NCBI GenBank assembly: GCA_029237735.1
Contig: JAQZBU010000035.1
Coordinates: 1 to 37,375, forward strand
Source of the DNA: Ramlibacter sp.
GTDB lineage: Bacteria; Pseudomonadota; Gammaproteobacteria; Burkholderiales; Burkholderiaceae_C
Direction of reading: 5' to 3'
DNA length: 37,375 bases
Shown: in pieces, positions 15,405 through 22,259 of the stretch
Position numbering within the stretch: the first letter of the stretch is position 1
How the letters are laid out: each line of letters opens with the position of its first letter
Position numbers and translations under genes: made by a program
Notes under the pieces: model-generated
What the model was told of the DNA's origin: nothing
The model's database searches: none
The model's input: only the letters and a program-made list of their open reading frames with translations

Positions 15405-17252
15405 ATGTCTTGGGCTGGAAAACTTCTTCGCGTGAACCTGACCGACGGAACGGTCAAGTCCGAACCCCTCAACATGGATTGGGCGCAGGCCTACATCGGC
15501 TCGCGCGGTCTCGCGTCCAAATACCTGGTGGAAGAGGTCGACCCGAAGGTCGATCCGCTCTCGCCGGCCAACAAGCTGATCTGGTCCACCGGCCCGCTGA
15601 CCGGCACCATGGCCTCCACGGGCGGGCGCTATACGGTCGTCACCAAAGGGCCGCTCACCAACGCCATCGCCTGCTCGAATTCCGGCGGGTACTTCGGCGC
15701 GGAACTCAAGATGGCCGGATGGGACATGGTCATTTTCGAGGGCAAATCCTCCAAGCCGGTTTACCTGTGCATCAACGACGATGTCGCCGAGCTGCGCGAT
15801 GCCGCCGACATCTGGGGCAAGACGGTCTGGCAGACCGAGGAGCACCTGAAGAAAGTGCTGCAAGACCCGCTCGCGCGAGTCTCCAGCATCGGCCGTGCGG
15901 GCGAGAACCTCGTGCTGTACGCGTCCATCGTCAATGACCTGCACCGTGCAGCCGGCCGCTCCGGCGTCGGGGCGGTCGCGGGCAGCAAGAACCTGAAGGC
16001 GATCGTGGTGCGCGGCACCAAGGGCGTGGGCAACATCAAGGACCCGGTGGCTTTCATGAAGGCGGTGAAGGAAAAGAAGAAGATCCTCGCCGACAACGCC
16101 GTGACGGGCCAGGGCCTGCCTGCCTTCGGCACGCAGGTGCTGATGAACGTGATCAACGAAGTGGGCGCGCTGCCCACCCGCAACCACCGCGACAGCCAAT
16201 TCGAAGGCGCGAAGGACATCTCGGCCGAAGCCATGGCCACCCCGCGCAAGACGGACGGCAAGAAGCACCTGGTGACCAACCAGGCTTGCTTCGGCTGCAC
16301 CATCGCCTGCGGTCGCATCAGCAAGATCGACGAGGGCCACTTCACTGTCGCGAACAAGCCGCAGTACTGGGGCGCCTCGGGCGGCCTTGAGTACGAGGCC
16401 GCGTGGGCGCTGGGCGCCGCCAATGGCGTGAACGACCTGGAGGCCCTGCAATATGCCAACCTGCTGTGCAACGAGGATGGCATCGACCCGATCAGCTTCG
16501 GCGCGACCATCGGCGCCGTGATGGAGCTGTACGAAATGGGCGTGCTCACCAAAGAGCAGATCGGCATCGAGGCGCCGTTCGGCTCGGCCCAGGCGCTGGC
16601 TTTCCTCACCGAGCAGACCGTCACGGGCCAGGGCTTCGGCAAGGAGATCGGCCAGGGCTCCAAGCGGCTGACTGCCAAGTACGGCCACCCGGAGCTGTCG
16701 ATGACGGTGAAGGGCCAGGAGTTCCCGGCGTACGACGGGCGCGGCATCCAGGGCATCGGCCTGGGCTACGCCACCAGCAACCGCGGCGCCTGCCACCTGC
16801 GCGGCTACACGGTCGCCTCCGAAATCCTGGGCATCCCCGTGAAGACCGATCCGCTGGTGAGCGAAGGCAAGCCGGAACTGGTGAAGGCCTTCCAGGACGC
16901 GACAGCCGCATTCGACTCGTCGGGGTTGTGCATCTTCACCACGTTCGCGTGGGGCCTGGCCGACCTTGCGCCGCAGATCTCCGCGGCCTGCGGCGACCAG
17001 TACACCACCGAGGAGCTGGAGAAAATCGGCGAGCGCATCTGGAACATGGAGCGCGACTTCAACAACCGCTCGGGCCTCACCGCGGCGGACGACCAGCTGC
17101 CCAAGCGCCTGCTGACCGAAGCCGTGAAGACCGGCCCGGCCAAGGGCAAGGTGAACGAGCTGGCGACGATGCTGCCCAAGTACTATGAAGTGCGCGGGTG
17201 GAATGCCGACGGGACGCTCAAGCCCGAAACGCGCGCGCGGTTGGGACTCTAG
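15405..17252 (+). CDS. aorB: Tungsten-dependent aldehyde ferredoxin oxidoreductase, large subunit
   Basis: The 615-residue AOR-family enzyme binds tungsten bis-pyranopterin and one [4Fe-4S] cluster and oxidises aldehydes to acids, or the reverse. The N-terminal domain has GSRGLASKYLVEEVDP and STGPLTGTMASTGGRY, the pterin-binding region. The cluster motif CxxCxxxC is Cys295, Cys298 and Cys302 (ACFGCTIACGR), and the fourth ligand is Cys509 in DSSGLCIF, matching the DxxGLC motif of the family. Length and motifs fit aldehyde oxidoreductases rather than the benzoyl-CoA reductase subunit BamB. A ribosome-binding site (AAAGGAGAA) lies just upstream. It follows aorA and precedes aorC by three bases, consistent with an AorABC complex. 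The substrate cannot be read from the sequence. Confidence 0.95.
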   Translation: MSWAGKLLRVNLTDGTVKSEPLNMDWAQAYIGSRGLASKYLVEEVDPKVDPLSPANKLIWSTGPLTGTMASTGGRYTVVTKGPLTNAIACSNSGGYFGAELKMAGWDMVIFEGKSSKPVYLCINDDVAELRDAADIWGKTVWQTEEHLKKVLQDPLARVSSIGRAGENLVLYASIVNDLHRAAGRSGVGAVAGSKNLKAIVVRGTKGVGNIKDPVAFMKAVKEKKKILADNAVTGQGLPAFGTQVLMNVINEVGALPTRNHRDSQFEGAKDISAEAMATPRKTDGKKHLVTNQACFGCTIACGRISKIDEGHFTVANKPQYWGASGGLEYEAAWALGAANGVNDLEALQYANLLCNEDGIDPISFGATIGAVMELYEMGVLTKEQIGIEAPFGSAQALAFLTEQTVTGQGFGKEIGQGSKRLTAKYGHPELSMTVKGQEFPAYDGRGIQGIGLGYATSNRGACHLRGYTVASEILGIPVKTDPLVSEGKPELVKAFQDATAAFDSSGLCIFTTFAWGLADLAPQISAACGDQYTTEELEKIGERIWNMERDFNNRSGLTAADDQLPKRLLTEAVKTGPAKGKVNELATMLPKYYEVRGWNADGTLKPETRARLGL

Positions 17253-17255
17253 ACC

Positions 17256-18530
17256 ATGCACCACGTCATCCTCGGGGCCGGACCGGCCGGCGTGATCGCG
17301 GCCGAAACCATCCGCAAGCACAGGCCGGGCGACGAGATCACCATCGTCGGCGACGAGAAGGAGCCGCCGTACTCGCGGATGGCGATTCCCTACCTTCTGG
17401 CGGGCGGCATCGACGAGTCTGGCACCTGGCTGCGCAAGGGCAGCAATCACTACGCGGGCCTGCAGATCAAGCTGGTGCAGGCGCGTGCCACCGGCGTGGA
17501 TGCCAAGGCGCGCACCGTGGCGCTCGACAACGGCCAGACGCTCGCCTTCGACACGCTCCTGATCGCCACCGGTTCGCACCCGGTGCGGCCGCCGATTCCC
17601 GGAATCGACCTGCCGGGCGTGCACGCTTGCTGGACGATGGAGGACGCGCGCAAGATCATGGCCCTGGCCGTCAAGGGCGCCCGGGTGCTGCAGATGGGCG
17701 CGGGCTTCATCGGCTGCATCATCATGGAGTCGCTGGCCGCGCGCGGCGTGCACCTGTCGGTGGTTGAGATGGGTGACCGCATGGTCCCGCGCATGATGGG
17801 CCCCACGGCGGGCGGCATGATCAAGGACTGGTGCGAGCAGAAGGGCGTGGAGGTGTTCACCGACACCCGGGTGGAGGCGATCGACGCCGGCTCGCCGCTG
17901 TCGGTGCGCCTGTCCAACGGCAAGAACGTCGCCGCCGACCTGGTGATCAGCGCCACCGGCGTCAAGCCCGCGATCGGCTTTTTGAAGGACTCGGGCATCA
18001 CCTGCCTGCTGGGCGTGCTGACCGACGAGCACATGCAGACCAGCGTGCCTGGCATCTATGCCGCCGGCGACTGCGCCGAGGCGTTCGACAAGATCAGCGG
18101 CAAGATGATCGTCAGCGCGATCCAGCCGAACGCGGCCGAACAGGCGCGGGTGGCCGCGCTGAACATGGCCGGACAGAAGGCGTCGCTGCCGGGTGTCACG
18201 CAGATCAACGTGTTGGACACGCTGGGCCTGATTTCGGCGAGCTTCGGCGATTGGCAAGGCGTCCCTGGCGGCGAACAGGTCGAGCTGACCGACCGCAAGG
18301 CCGGCCGGCACCTGAGCCTGCAGTTCAAGGACGACGTGATGGTGGGCTGCAACAGCATCGGCTGGACCGAGCATGTGGGCGTTTTGCGCGGCCTGGTGGA
18401 AGGCCAGGTGAAACTGGGGCCGTGGAAGGACCAACTGAAGAACGACCCGACTCGGCTCATGGAAGCGTATATCGCGTCGGCGCAGGCGCAGAACCTCTGG
18501 CAAGGCGCCACCGATGAGCGCCGTCGCTGA
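17256..18530 (+). CDS. aorC: FAD-dependent NAD(P)H oxidoreductase subunit of the aldehyde oxidoreductase
   Basis: The 424-residue flavoprotein belongs to the pyridine-nucleotide-disulfide oxidoreductase fold. It has an N-terminal FAD dinucleotide motif (LGAGPAGVIAAE), a central NAD(P)H-binding motif (QMGAGFIGCIIMESLA) and the second FAD motif (GIYAAGDCAEAFD). In the Aromatoleum AorABC complex the corresponding subunit links the enzyme to NAD+, and the same role is inferred here. It starts three bases after the aorB stop, which indicates tight coupling. Downstream, the MoaD-like gene begins 18 bases after its stop. Confidence 0.92.
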   Translation: MHHVILGAGPAGVIAAETIRKHRPGDEITIVGDEKEPPYSRMAIPYLLAGGIDESGTWLRKGSNHYAGLQIKLVQARATGVDAKARTVALDNGQTLAFDTLLIATGSHPVRPPIPGIDLPGVHACWTMEDARKIMALAVKGARVLQMGAGFIGCIIMESLAARGVHLSVVEMGDRMVPRMMGPTAGGMIKDWCEQKGVEVFTDTRVEAIDAGSPLSVRLSNGKNVAADLVISATGVKPAIGFLKDSGITCLLGVLTDEHMQTSVPGIYAAGDCAEAFDKISGKMIVSAIQPNAAEQARVAALNMAGQKASLPGVTQINVLDTLGLISASFGDWQGVPGGEQVELTDRKAGRHLSLQFKDDVMVGCNSIGWTEHVGVLRGLVEGQVKLGPWKDQLKNDPTRLMEAYIASAQAQNLWQGATDERRR

Positions 18531-18548
18531 GCGCGCGAGAACCCGCGG

Positions 18549-18803
18549 ATGAAGATCACCTTCAAGCTGTTCGCCACGCTCACCGATTACCTGCCGGCCC
18601 AATCGCGCACGAGCAATATCGTCGAGCTCGAGGTTCCGCGTGACGCCAGCATCAGCGAAATCATCGCGCCGTTCGGCCTGCCGCCGAAGCTGGTGCACCT
18701 GGTGCTGGTGAACGGCAGATACGTGGAGCCGGCCGAACGGCTGACTCACACCTTGAGCGAAGGCGACGTCCTCGCGATCTGGCCGCCTATCGCGGGCGGC
18801 TGA
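18549..18803 (+). CDS. MoaD/ThiS-family sulfur-carrier protein
   Basis: This 84-residue ubiquitin-fold protein ends in the diagnostic Gly-Gly (AIWPPIAGG). The core pattern FKLFATLTDYLP with VLVNGRYVEPAERLTHTLSEGDVLAI is typical of MoaD-like proteins. MoaD carries the thiocarboxylate used to build the dithiolene of the pterin cofactor. Its place behind aorABC suggests a copy dedicated to the tungsten cofactor, although no MoaE, MoeB or MoeA gene is in the window. The stop overlaps the next start (TGATG), so the two are translationally coupled. Confidence 0.9.
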   Translation: MKITFKLFATLTDYLPAQSRTSNIVELEVPRDASISEIIAPFGLPPKLVHLVLVNGRYVEPAERLTHTLSEGDVLAIWPPIAGG

Positions 18804-19102
18804 TGCAGTCGGCCTACGCCGCGCATTTCGAGCGCGAGATGGGCTGCACCGAACAGGAGTGGCTGATGTGGCTGCCCGCGGCCATTGGCCAGCGCGAATG
18901 GCGGCTCTGCGCGTCGCAGGCGCACGTCACCATCGCTCCGGGAACCCTCACCCTTCACTGGCGCACCGGCGAGCCGCGCGTGATCGCCCTGATGCGGATG
19001 CCCCGGTTGCACGTCTCGTTCCAATTTGACGGCCTGGACGCGCAGCAGCGGCTGGCTTTCATGAAGCGGTTCGACCTGTACATGCAGCGCGGGGGCGGGT
19101 AG
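18803..19102 (+). CDS. Small protein of unknown function at the end of the aor operon
   Basis: The product has 99 residues and matches no family I recognise. It has no signal peptide or membrane segment, is rich in Trp, His and Arg, and has a C-terminal half (VTIAPGTLTLHWRTGEPR, then MPRLHVSFQFDGLDAQQRL) that looks like beta strands followed by a helix. It begins in a TGATG overlap with the MoaD-like gene and is therefore a real, coupled member of the operon. A role in tungsten-cofactor insertion or maturation of the aldehyde oxidoreductase is possible from context only. It is followed by a palindromic repeat pair and the convergent dctP. Confidence 0.75.
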   Translation: MQSAYAAHFEREMGCTEQEWLMWLPAAIGQREWRLCASQAHVTIAPGTLTLHWRTGEPRVIALMRMPRLHVSFQFDGLDAQQRLAFMKRFDLYMQRGGG

Positions 19103-19108
19103 AAGTCA

Positions 19109-19170
19109 TGGATTGCGGGTCAAGCCCGCAATGACAGAGGCTTGTCATGCCGGACTCGATCCGGCATCCA
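19109..19170. repeat. Pair of 28-bp palindromic REP-like elements (head to head)
   Basis: Two 28-bp elements lie at 19109-19136 (minus) and 19143-19170 (plus). Both read TGTCAT at one end and ATCCA at the other, with an internal hairpin whose stem differs between copies: ATTGCGGG/CCCGCAAT in the first and ATGCCGGA/TCCGGCAT in the second. The TGTCA ends face each other across six bases. They occupy the gap between two convergent genes and may help stop transcription. Related copies occur at 37180-37268. Confidence 0.85.
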
Positions 19171-19173
19171 TAT

Positions 19174-20139
19174 TCACTTGCGGTAAGCGTCCACCATCGC
19201 CTTGCCCTCGGGACCGGCCTTGTCGAGCCATTCCTTGAGCATCGTGTCACCGACCTTCTTCATGTCGGCTTTCAACTGGGCCGAGGGCTGCATGATGTTC
19301 ATGCCGTTGGCCTTGAGCTTCTCTACCGATTCGGTGTTGACTCGCTTGGACGCAGTCCAGCCGCGGGCTTCCGCATCGGCGGCCGCCTTGAGCACGGCCT
19401 GCTTCGTGGGCGCATCCAGCGCGTCGAAGGCGGCCTTGTTGACGAGCACCGCGTTCTTCGGCAGCCAGGCCTGCGTGTCATACCAGTACTTGATGTGTTC
19501 GTAGGTCTTGGAGTCCACGCCGGTCGAGCCCGACGACATGTACGACTCCACCACGCCCGTTGCCATCGCCTGCGACAGTTCCGCGGCCTGCACGGTCACG
19601 GGCTGCGCGCCCACCAGTTCGGCGATGCGCGCGGTGGCCGGGCTGTAGGCGCGCCACTTCACGCCTTTCAGGTCGGCGGCGGCGTTGATCGGCTTCTTGA
19701 CGTAGATGCCCTGCGGCGGCCAAGCCACCGCGTACAGCAGCGACATGCCCTGTTCGTTCAACTTCTTCTCGAGGAAGGGCTTGGTGGCCTGGTAGAGCTT
19801 CATCGAGCTGTCGTAGCTGTCGGCCAGGAAGGGCAGGCCGTCGATGCCGAAGGGCTGCCACTCGTTCTGGTAGTTCACCAGCAGGATCTCGCCGACCTGG
19901 GCCTGGCCCTGCTGCACGGCGCGCTTGATCTCGGGCGCCTTGAAGAGGGATGCGTTGGGATGCACGGTGATCTTGAGCTTGCCGCCGCTGGCCTTGTCCA
20001 CGTCGTTGGCGAACTGAACCAGGTTCTCGCTGTGGAAGTTGTTGGCCGGGTACGCGGCGGGCAGGTCCCACTTGACCTGGGCGGACACCTGCGAGGCGAA
20101 AGCGAGCGCGGCAACGGAAAACGCGTACTTGAGTTTCAT
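19174..20139 (-). CDS. dctP: TRAP transporter solute-binding protein (DctP family)
   Basis: This 321-residue periplasmic binding protein has a Sec signal peptide MKLKYAFSVAALAFASQVSA and a mature part with the DctP pattern VKWDLPAAYPANNFHSENLVQFA, IKRAVQQGQAQVGEIL and VKWRAYSPATARIAELVGAQPV. It is unrelated in detail to the three TakP-like copies at the left. The start ATG 20139 has GGAG five bases upstream; an in-frame GTG at 20145 is an alternative. The gene stands apart from its likely membrane partners dctQ-dctM (26815-28612), which lie on the same strand about 6.7 kb away beyond a block of opposite-strand genes. A racemase-family gene is divergent from it with 15 bases between the starts. 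The ligand is unknown; the 5-oxoprolinase and racemase neighbours suggest an amino-acid-derived compound. Confidence 0.92.
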   Translation of the reverse strand: MKLKYAFSVAALAFASQVSAQVKWDLPAAYPANNFHSENLVQFANDVDKASGGKLKITVHPNASLFKAPEIKRAVQQGQAQVGEILLVNYQNEWQPFGIDGLPFLADSYDSSMKLYQATKPFLEKKLNEQGMSLLYAVAWPPQGIYVKKPINAAADLKGVKWRAYSPATARIAELVGAQPVTVQAAELSQAMATGVVESYMSSGSTGVDSKTYEHIKYWYDTQAWLPKNAVLVNKAAFDALDAPTKQAVLKAAADAEARGWTASKRVNTESVEKLKANGMNIMQPSAQLKADMKKVGDTMLKEWLDKAGPEGKAMVDAYRK

Positions 20140-20154
20140 GGGCACTCCGGGACA

Positions 20155-20910
20155 ATGGTTGTGATGAACGCGTCAAGAATAAATGCAAATGCTGGGCTGG
20201 GCGACTCGGTAATACCCCCGGTGAAAGGCGGTCCGCAGGACGGGTTCATCGGCGTGTTGATGCTGGACACGAGGTTTCCACGGCCACCGGGAGACATCGG
20301 GCATCCGGACTGCCTGGGCGCGCCGGTGAGGCGGGCGGTAGTCGATGGCGCGTGGCCATCCAGGGTCGTCGCCAGCGCAGAGAGCATGCGCGCCAGCGGA
20401 CTCGCCGGCCTGTTCGGCGCACGGGCGCGCGAACTGGAGCGCGAGGGGGCGCGCGCCATCACGACCAGCTGCGGCTTCCTGGTCCTGCTGCAACGCGAGT
20501 TGCAGCAGGCCGTCTCGGTGCCGGTTGTCACGTCCAGCCTGCTGCATCTGCCGCGCCTGCTGGCCGGTGGGTCGCGGGTTGGCGTGCTCACGATCAGTGC
20601 CGCGCACCTTGGGCGCGAGCACCTGCTGGCGGCCGGCGTCGAGCCCGCGCGGCAGGGCGATGTCATCGTGCAGGGGGTCGATCCCGATGGCGAATTCGCC
20701 CAGGCCATCCTCGGCAATCGCGCCGCGATGGACCTGGCCGCGGCACGAGCCAATGTGGTGTCGGCGGCGCTGGAGTTGAAGGCGCGTGCCCCGGATCTGG
20801 GCAGCGTGGTGCTGGAATGCACCAACATGCCGCCTTACGCAGCCGCCGTGCGCGAAGCGACGGGCTGGCAGCTGTATTCGCTGCTCGACTTCTTCGGCAG
20901 GGTGACCTGA
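20155..20910 (+). CDS. Aspartate/glutamate/hydantoin racemase-family protein
   Basis: The 251-residue protein belongs to the cofactor-independent Asp/Glu/hydantoin racemase superfamily, which uses two cysteines as acid and base. Both are present: Cys106 in ITTSCGFL and Cys222 in LECTNMPPYA. The family N-terminus resembles FIGVLMLDTRFPRPPGDIG, found here at residue 31, so the first 30 residues from ATG 20155 may not be translated; GTG 20221 is a candidate later start. It is divergent from dctP, with only 15 bases between the annotated starts, so the two likely share a control region. The substrate is unknown. Hydantoin or 5-oxoproline-like metabolism would fit the 5-oxoprolinase gene 8 kb downstream. 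Confidence 0.85.
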   Translation: MVVMNASRINANAGLGDSVIPPVKGGPQDGFIGVLMLDTRFPRPPGDIGHPDCLGAPVRRAVVDGAWPSRVVASAESMRASGLAGLFGARARELEREGARAITTSCGFLVLLQRELQQAVSVPVVTSSLLHLPRLLAGGSRVGVLTISAAHLGREHLLAAGVEPARQGDVIVQGVDPDGEFAQAILGNRAAMDLAAARANVVSAALELKARAPDLGSVVLECTNMPPYAAAVREATGWQLYSLLDFFGRVT

Positions 20911-21047
20911 AAGGCGATCCGGGCATGCGAGGCTCCTGCCAGCATGGCGTGTGCCGCCGAGGCATACTCACCCCTTTGCCCGATCCGCTCCAGCACGCCC
21001 TGCGGGCCTGCCGTCGGGGCACGGATCCACCTCCCACAAGGAATGAA

Positions 21048-22250
21048 ATGGCTTCGTCGCGCTTGATCCTGACCGTCCTCACCGCAGCCGCTTTGCTTGC
21101 CGCATGCGGGCAGGGCACCAACGCGCAGTCCGGGGGTGGCGAGATGCCACCGCCGGAAGTTGGGGTGGTCACGGTGGCGCCGGGCGAAGTCGGGCTCATC
21201 ACCGAACTGCCGGGACGGCTGGAGCCTTCTCGGGTGGCGCAGGTTCGGGCACGCGCCGCGGGCATCGTGTTGCGCCGGCTCTTTACCGAAGGCTCCGACG
21301 TGCGCGCGGGCCAGCCGCTCTTCACCATCGACGCGGCTCCCTACGCTGCCGCGTTCGCGAGCGCGCAGGCTACGCTGGCGCGTGCGCAAGCCAACCTGGG
21401 GCAGGCCACGGCACTGGCCGAGCGCTACAAGCCGCTGGTCGAGGCCAACGCCATCAGCAAGCAGGACTACGCCAACGCCGTGGCCGCGCAAAAGCAGGCC
21501 GAGGCCGAGGTTGCCGCCGGCCGCGCGGCCGTGCAGACAGCGCAGATCAACCTCAACTACGCTTCGGTGACGGCCCCGATTTCCGGCCGCATCGGCCGCG
21601 CGCTGGTGACCGAGGGAGCGCTGGTGGGGCAGGGCGAGGCCACGCCCCTGGCCGTGGTCCAGCAGATCAACCCCATGTACGTGAATTTCACGCAATCGGC
21701 CTCGGAGGTGTTGAAGCTGCGCCGCGATTTCGAGCAGGGACGCCTGAAGCGAGCCGCAGGCCGCGAGGGTGCCGCGGTGCGAGTCGTGCTTGAAGACGGC
21801 ACCGAGCATCCGCAGCCCGGCCGCCTGCTCTTCTCTGATCTGACGGTGGACGCGACGAGCGGGCAGATCACGCTTCGCGCCGAAGTGCCGAACCCCAACG
21901 GCGCGCTGCTGCCGGGCTTGTACGTGCGTGTGCGGCTGGAGCAGGCGAAGGCCGGCAACGCGGTGTTGCTGCCGCAACAGGCCGTGACGCGCAATGCCCA
22001 GGGCGACACCGTCATGGTGGTGGAAAAAGACGGCAAGGTGACGCCGCGCAACATCAAGGTGGGCGGCGAGCAGGCGGGGCAGTGGGTCGTCCTGGAGGGC
22101 CTGAAGGCCGGTGAACAGGTGGTGGCCGACGGCTTCCAGAAAATGCGTCCCGGCGCGCCGGTCAAGCCCGTGCCATGGTCGCCAGGCGGCACGCCCGCGG
22201 GGGCGGCGGCTTCGGCGCCCGCATCCGCCGCGTCCAAGGCCAAGTCCTGA
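21048..22250 (+). CDS. RND efflux periplasmic adaptor (membrane fusion protein) lipoprotein
   Basis: This 400-residue AcrA/MexA-type adaptor bridges an RND pump and an outer-membrane channel. The N-terminus is a lipoprotein signal with lipobox LAAC and lipidated Cys20. The order of elements is typical: the barrel-sandwich start (ITELPGRLEPSRVAQVRARAAG), an alpha hairpin (ASAQATLARAQANLGQATAL), the return lipoyl strand (INLNYASVTAPISGRIGRAL) and a beta-barrel with VLLPQQAVTRNAQGDTVMVV. The C-terminal tail is Ala/Pro-rich. The start at 21048 follows AAGGA; the long upstream open frame is a shadow of the racemase gene. It is the first of three efflux genes, with the permease starting nine bases after its stop. 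Confidence 0.94.
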   Translation: MASSRLILTVLTAAALLAACGQGTNAQSGGGEMPPPEVGVVTVAPGEVGLITELPGRLEPSRVAQVRARAAGIVLRRLFTEGSDVRAGQPLFTIDAAPYAAAFASAQATLARAQANLGQATALAERYKPLVEANAISKQDYANAVAAQKQAEAEVAAGRAAVQTAQINLNYASVTAPISGRIGRALVTEGALVGQGEATPLAVVQQINPMYVNFTQSASEVLKLRRDFEQGRLKRAAGREGAAVRVVLEDGTEHPQPGRLLFSDLTVDATSGQITLRAEVPNPNGALLPGLYVRVRLEQAKAGNAVLLPQQAVTRNAQGDTVMVVEKDGKVTPRNIKVGGEQAGQWVVLEGLKAGEQVVADGFQKMRPGAPVKPVPWSPGGTPAGAAASAPASAASKAKS

Positions 22251-22259
22251 GGCGGCGCC

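Noticed and set aside
15381-18749. Very long open frame (1122 codons) on the minus strand across aorB-aorC-moaD
   Set aside because: It is antisense to genes with clear AOR and flavoprotein motifs, its composition (His, Arg, Leu, Ala) is typical of an antisense shadow in GC-rich DNA, and it has no recognisable domain.
20155-20220. First 22 codons of the racemase-family gene as certain coding sequence
   Set aside because: Family similarity begins near residue 31 and the ribosome-binding site is weak, so the start remains undecided between 20155, 20164 and 20221.
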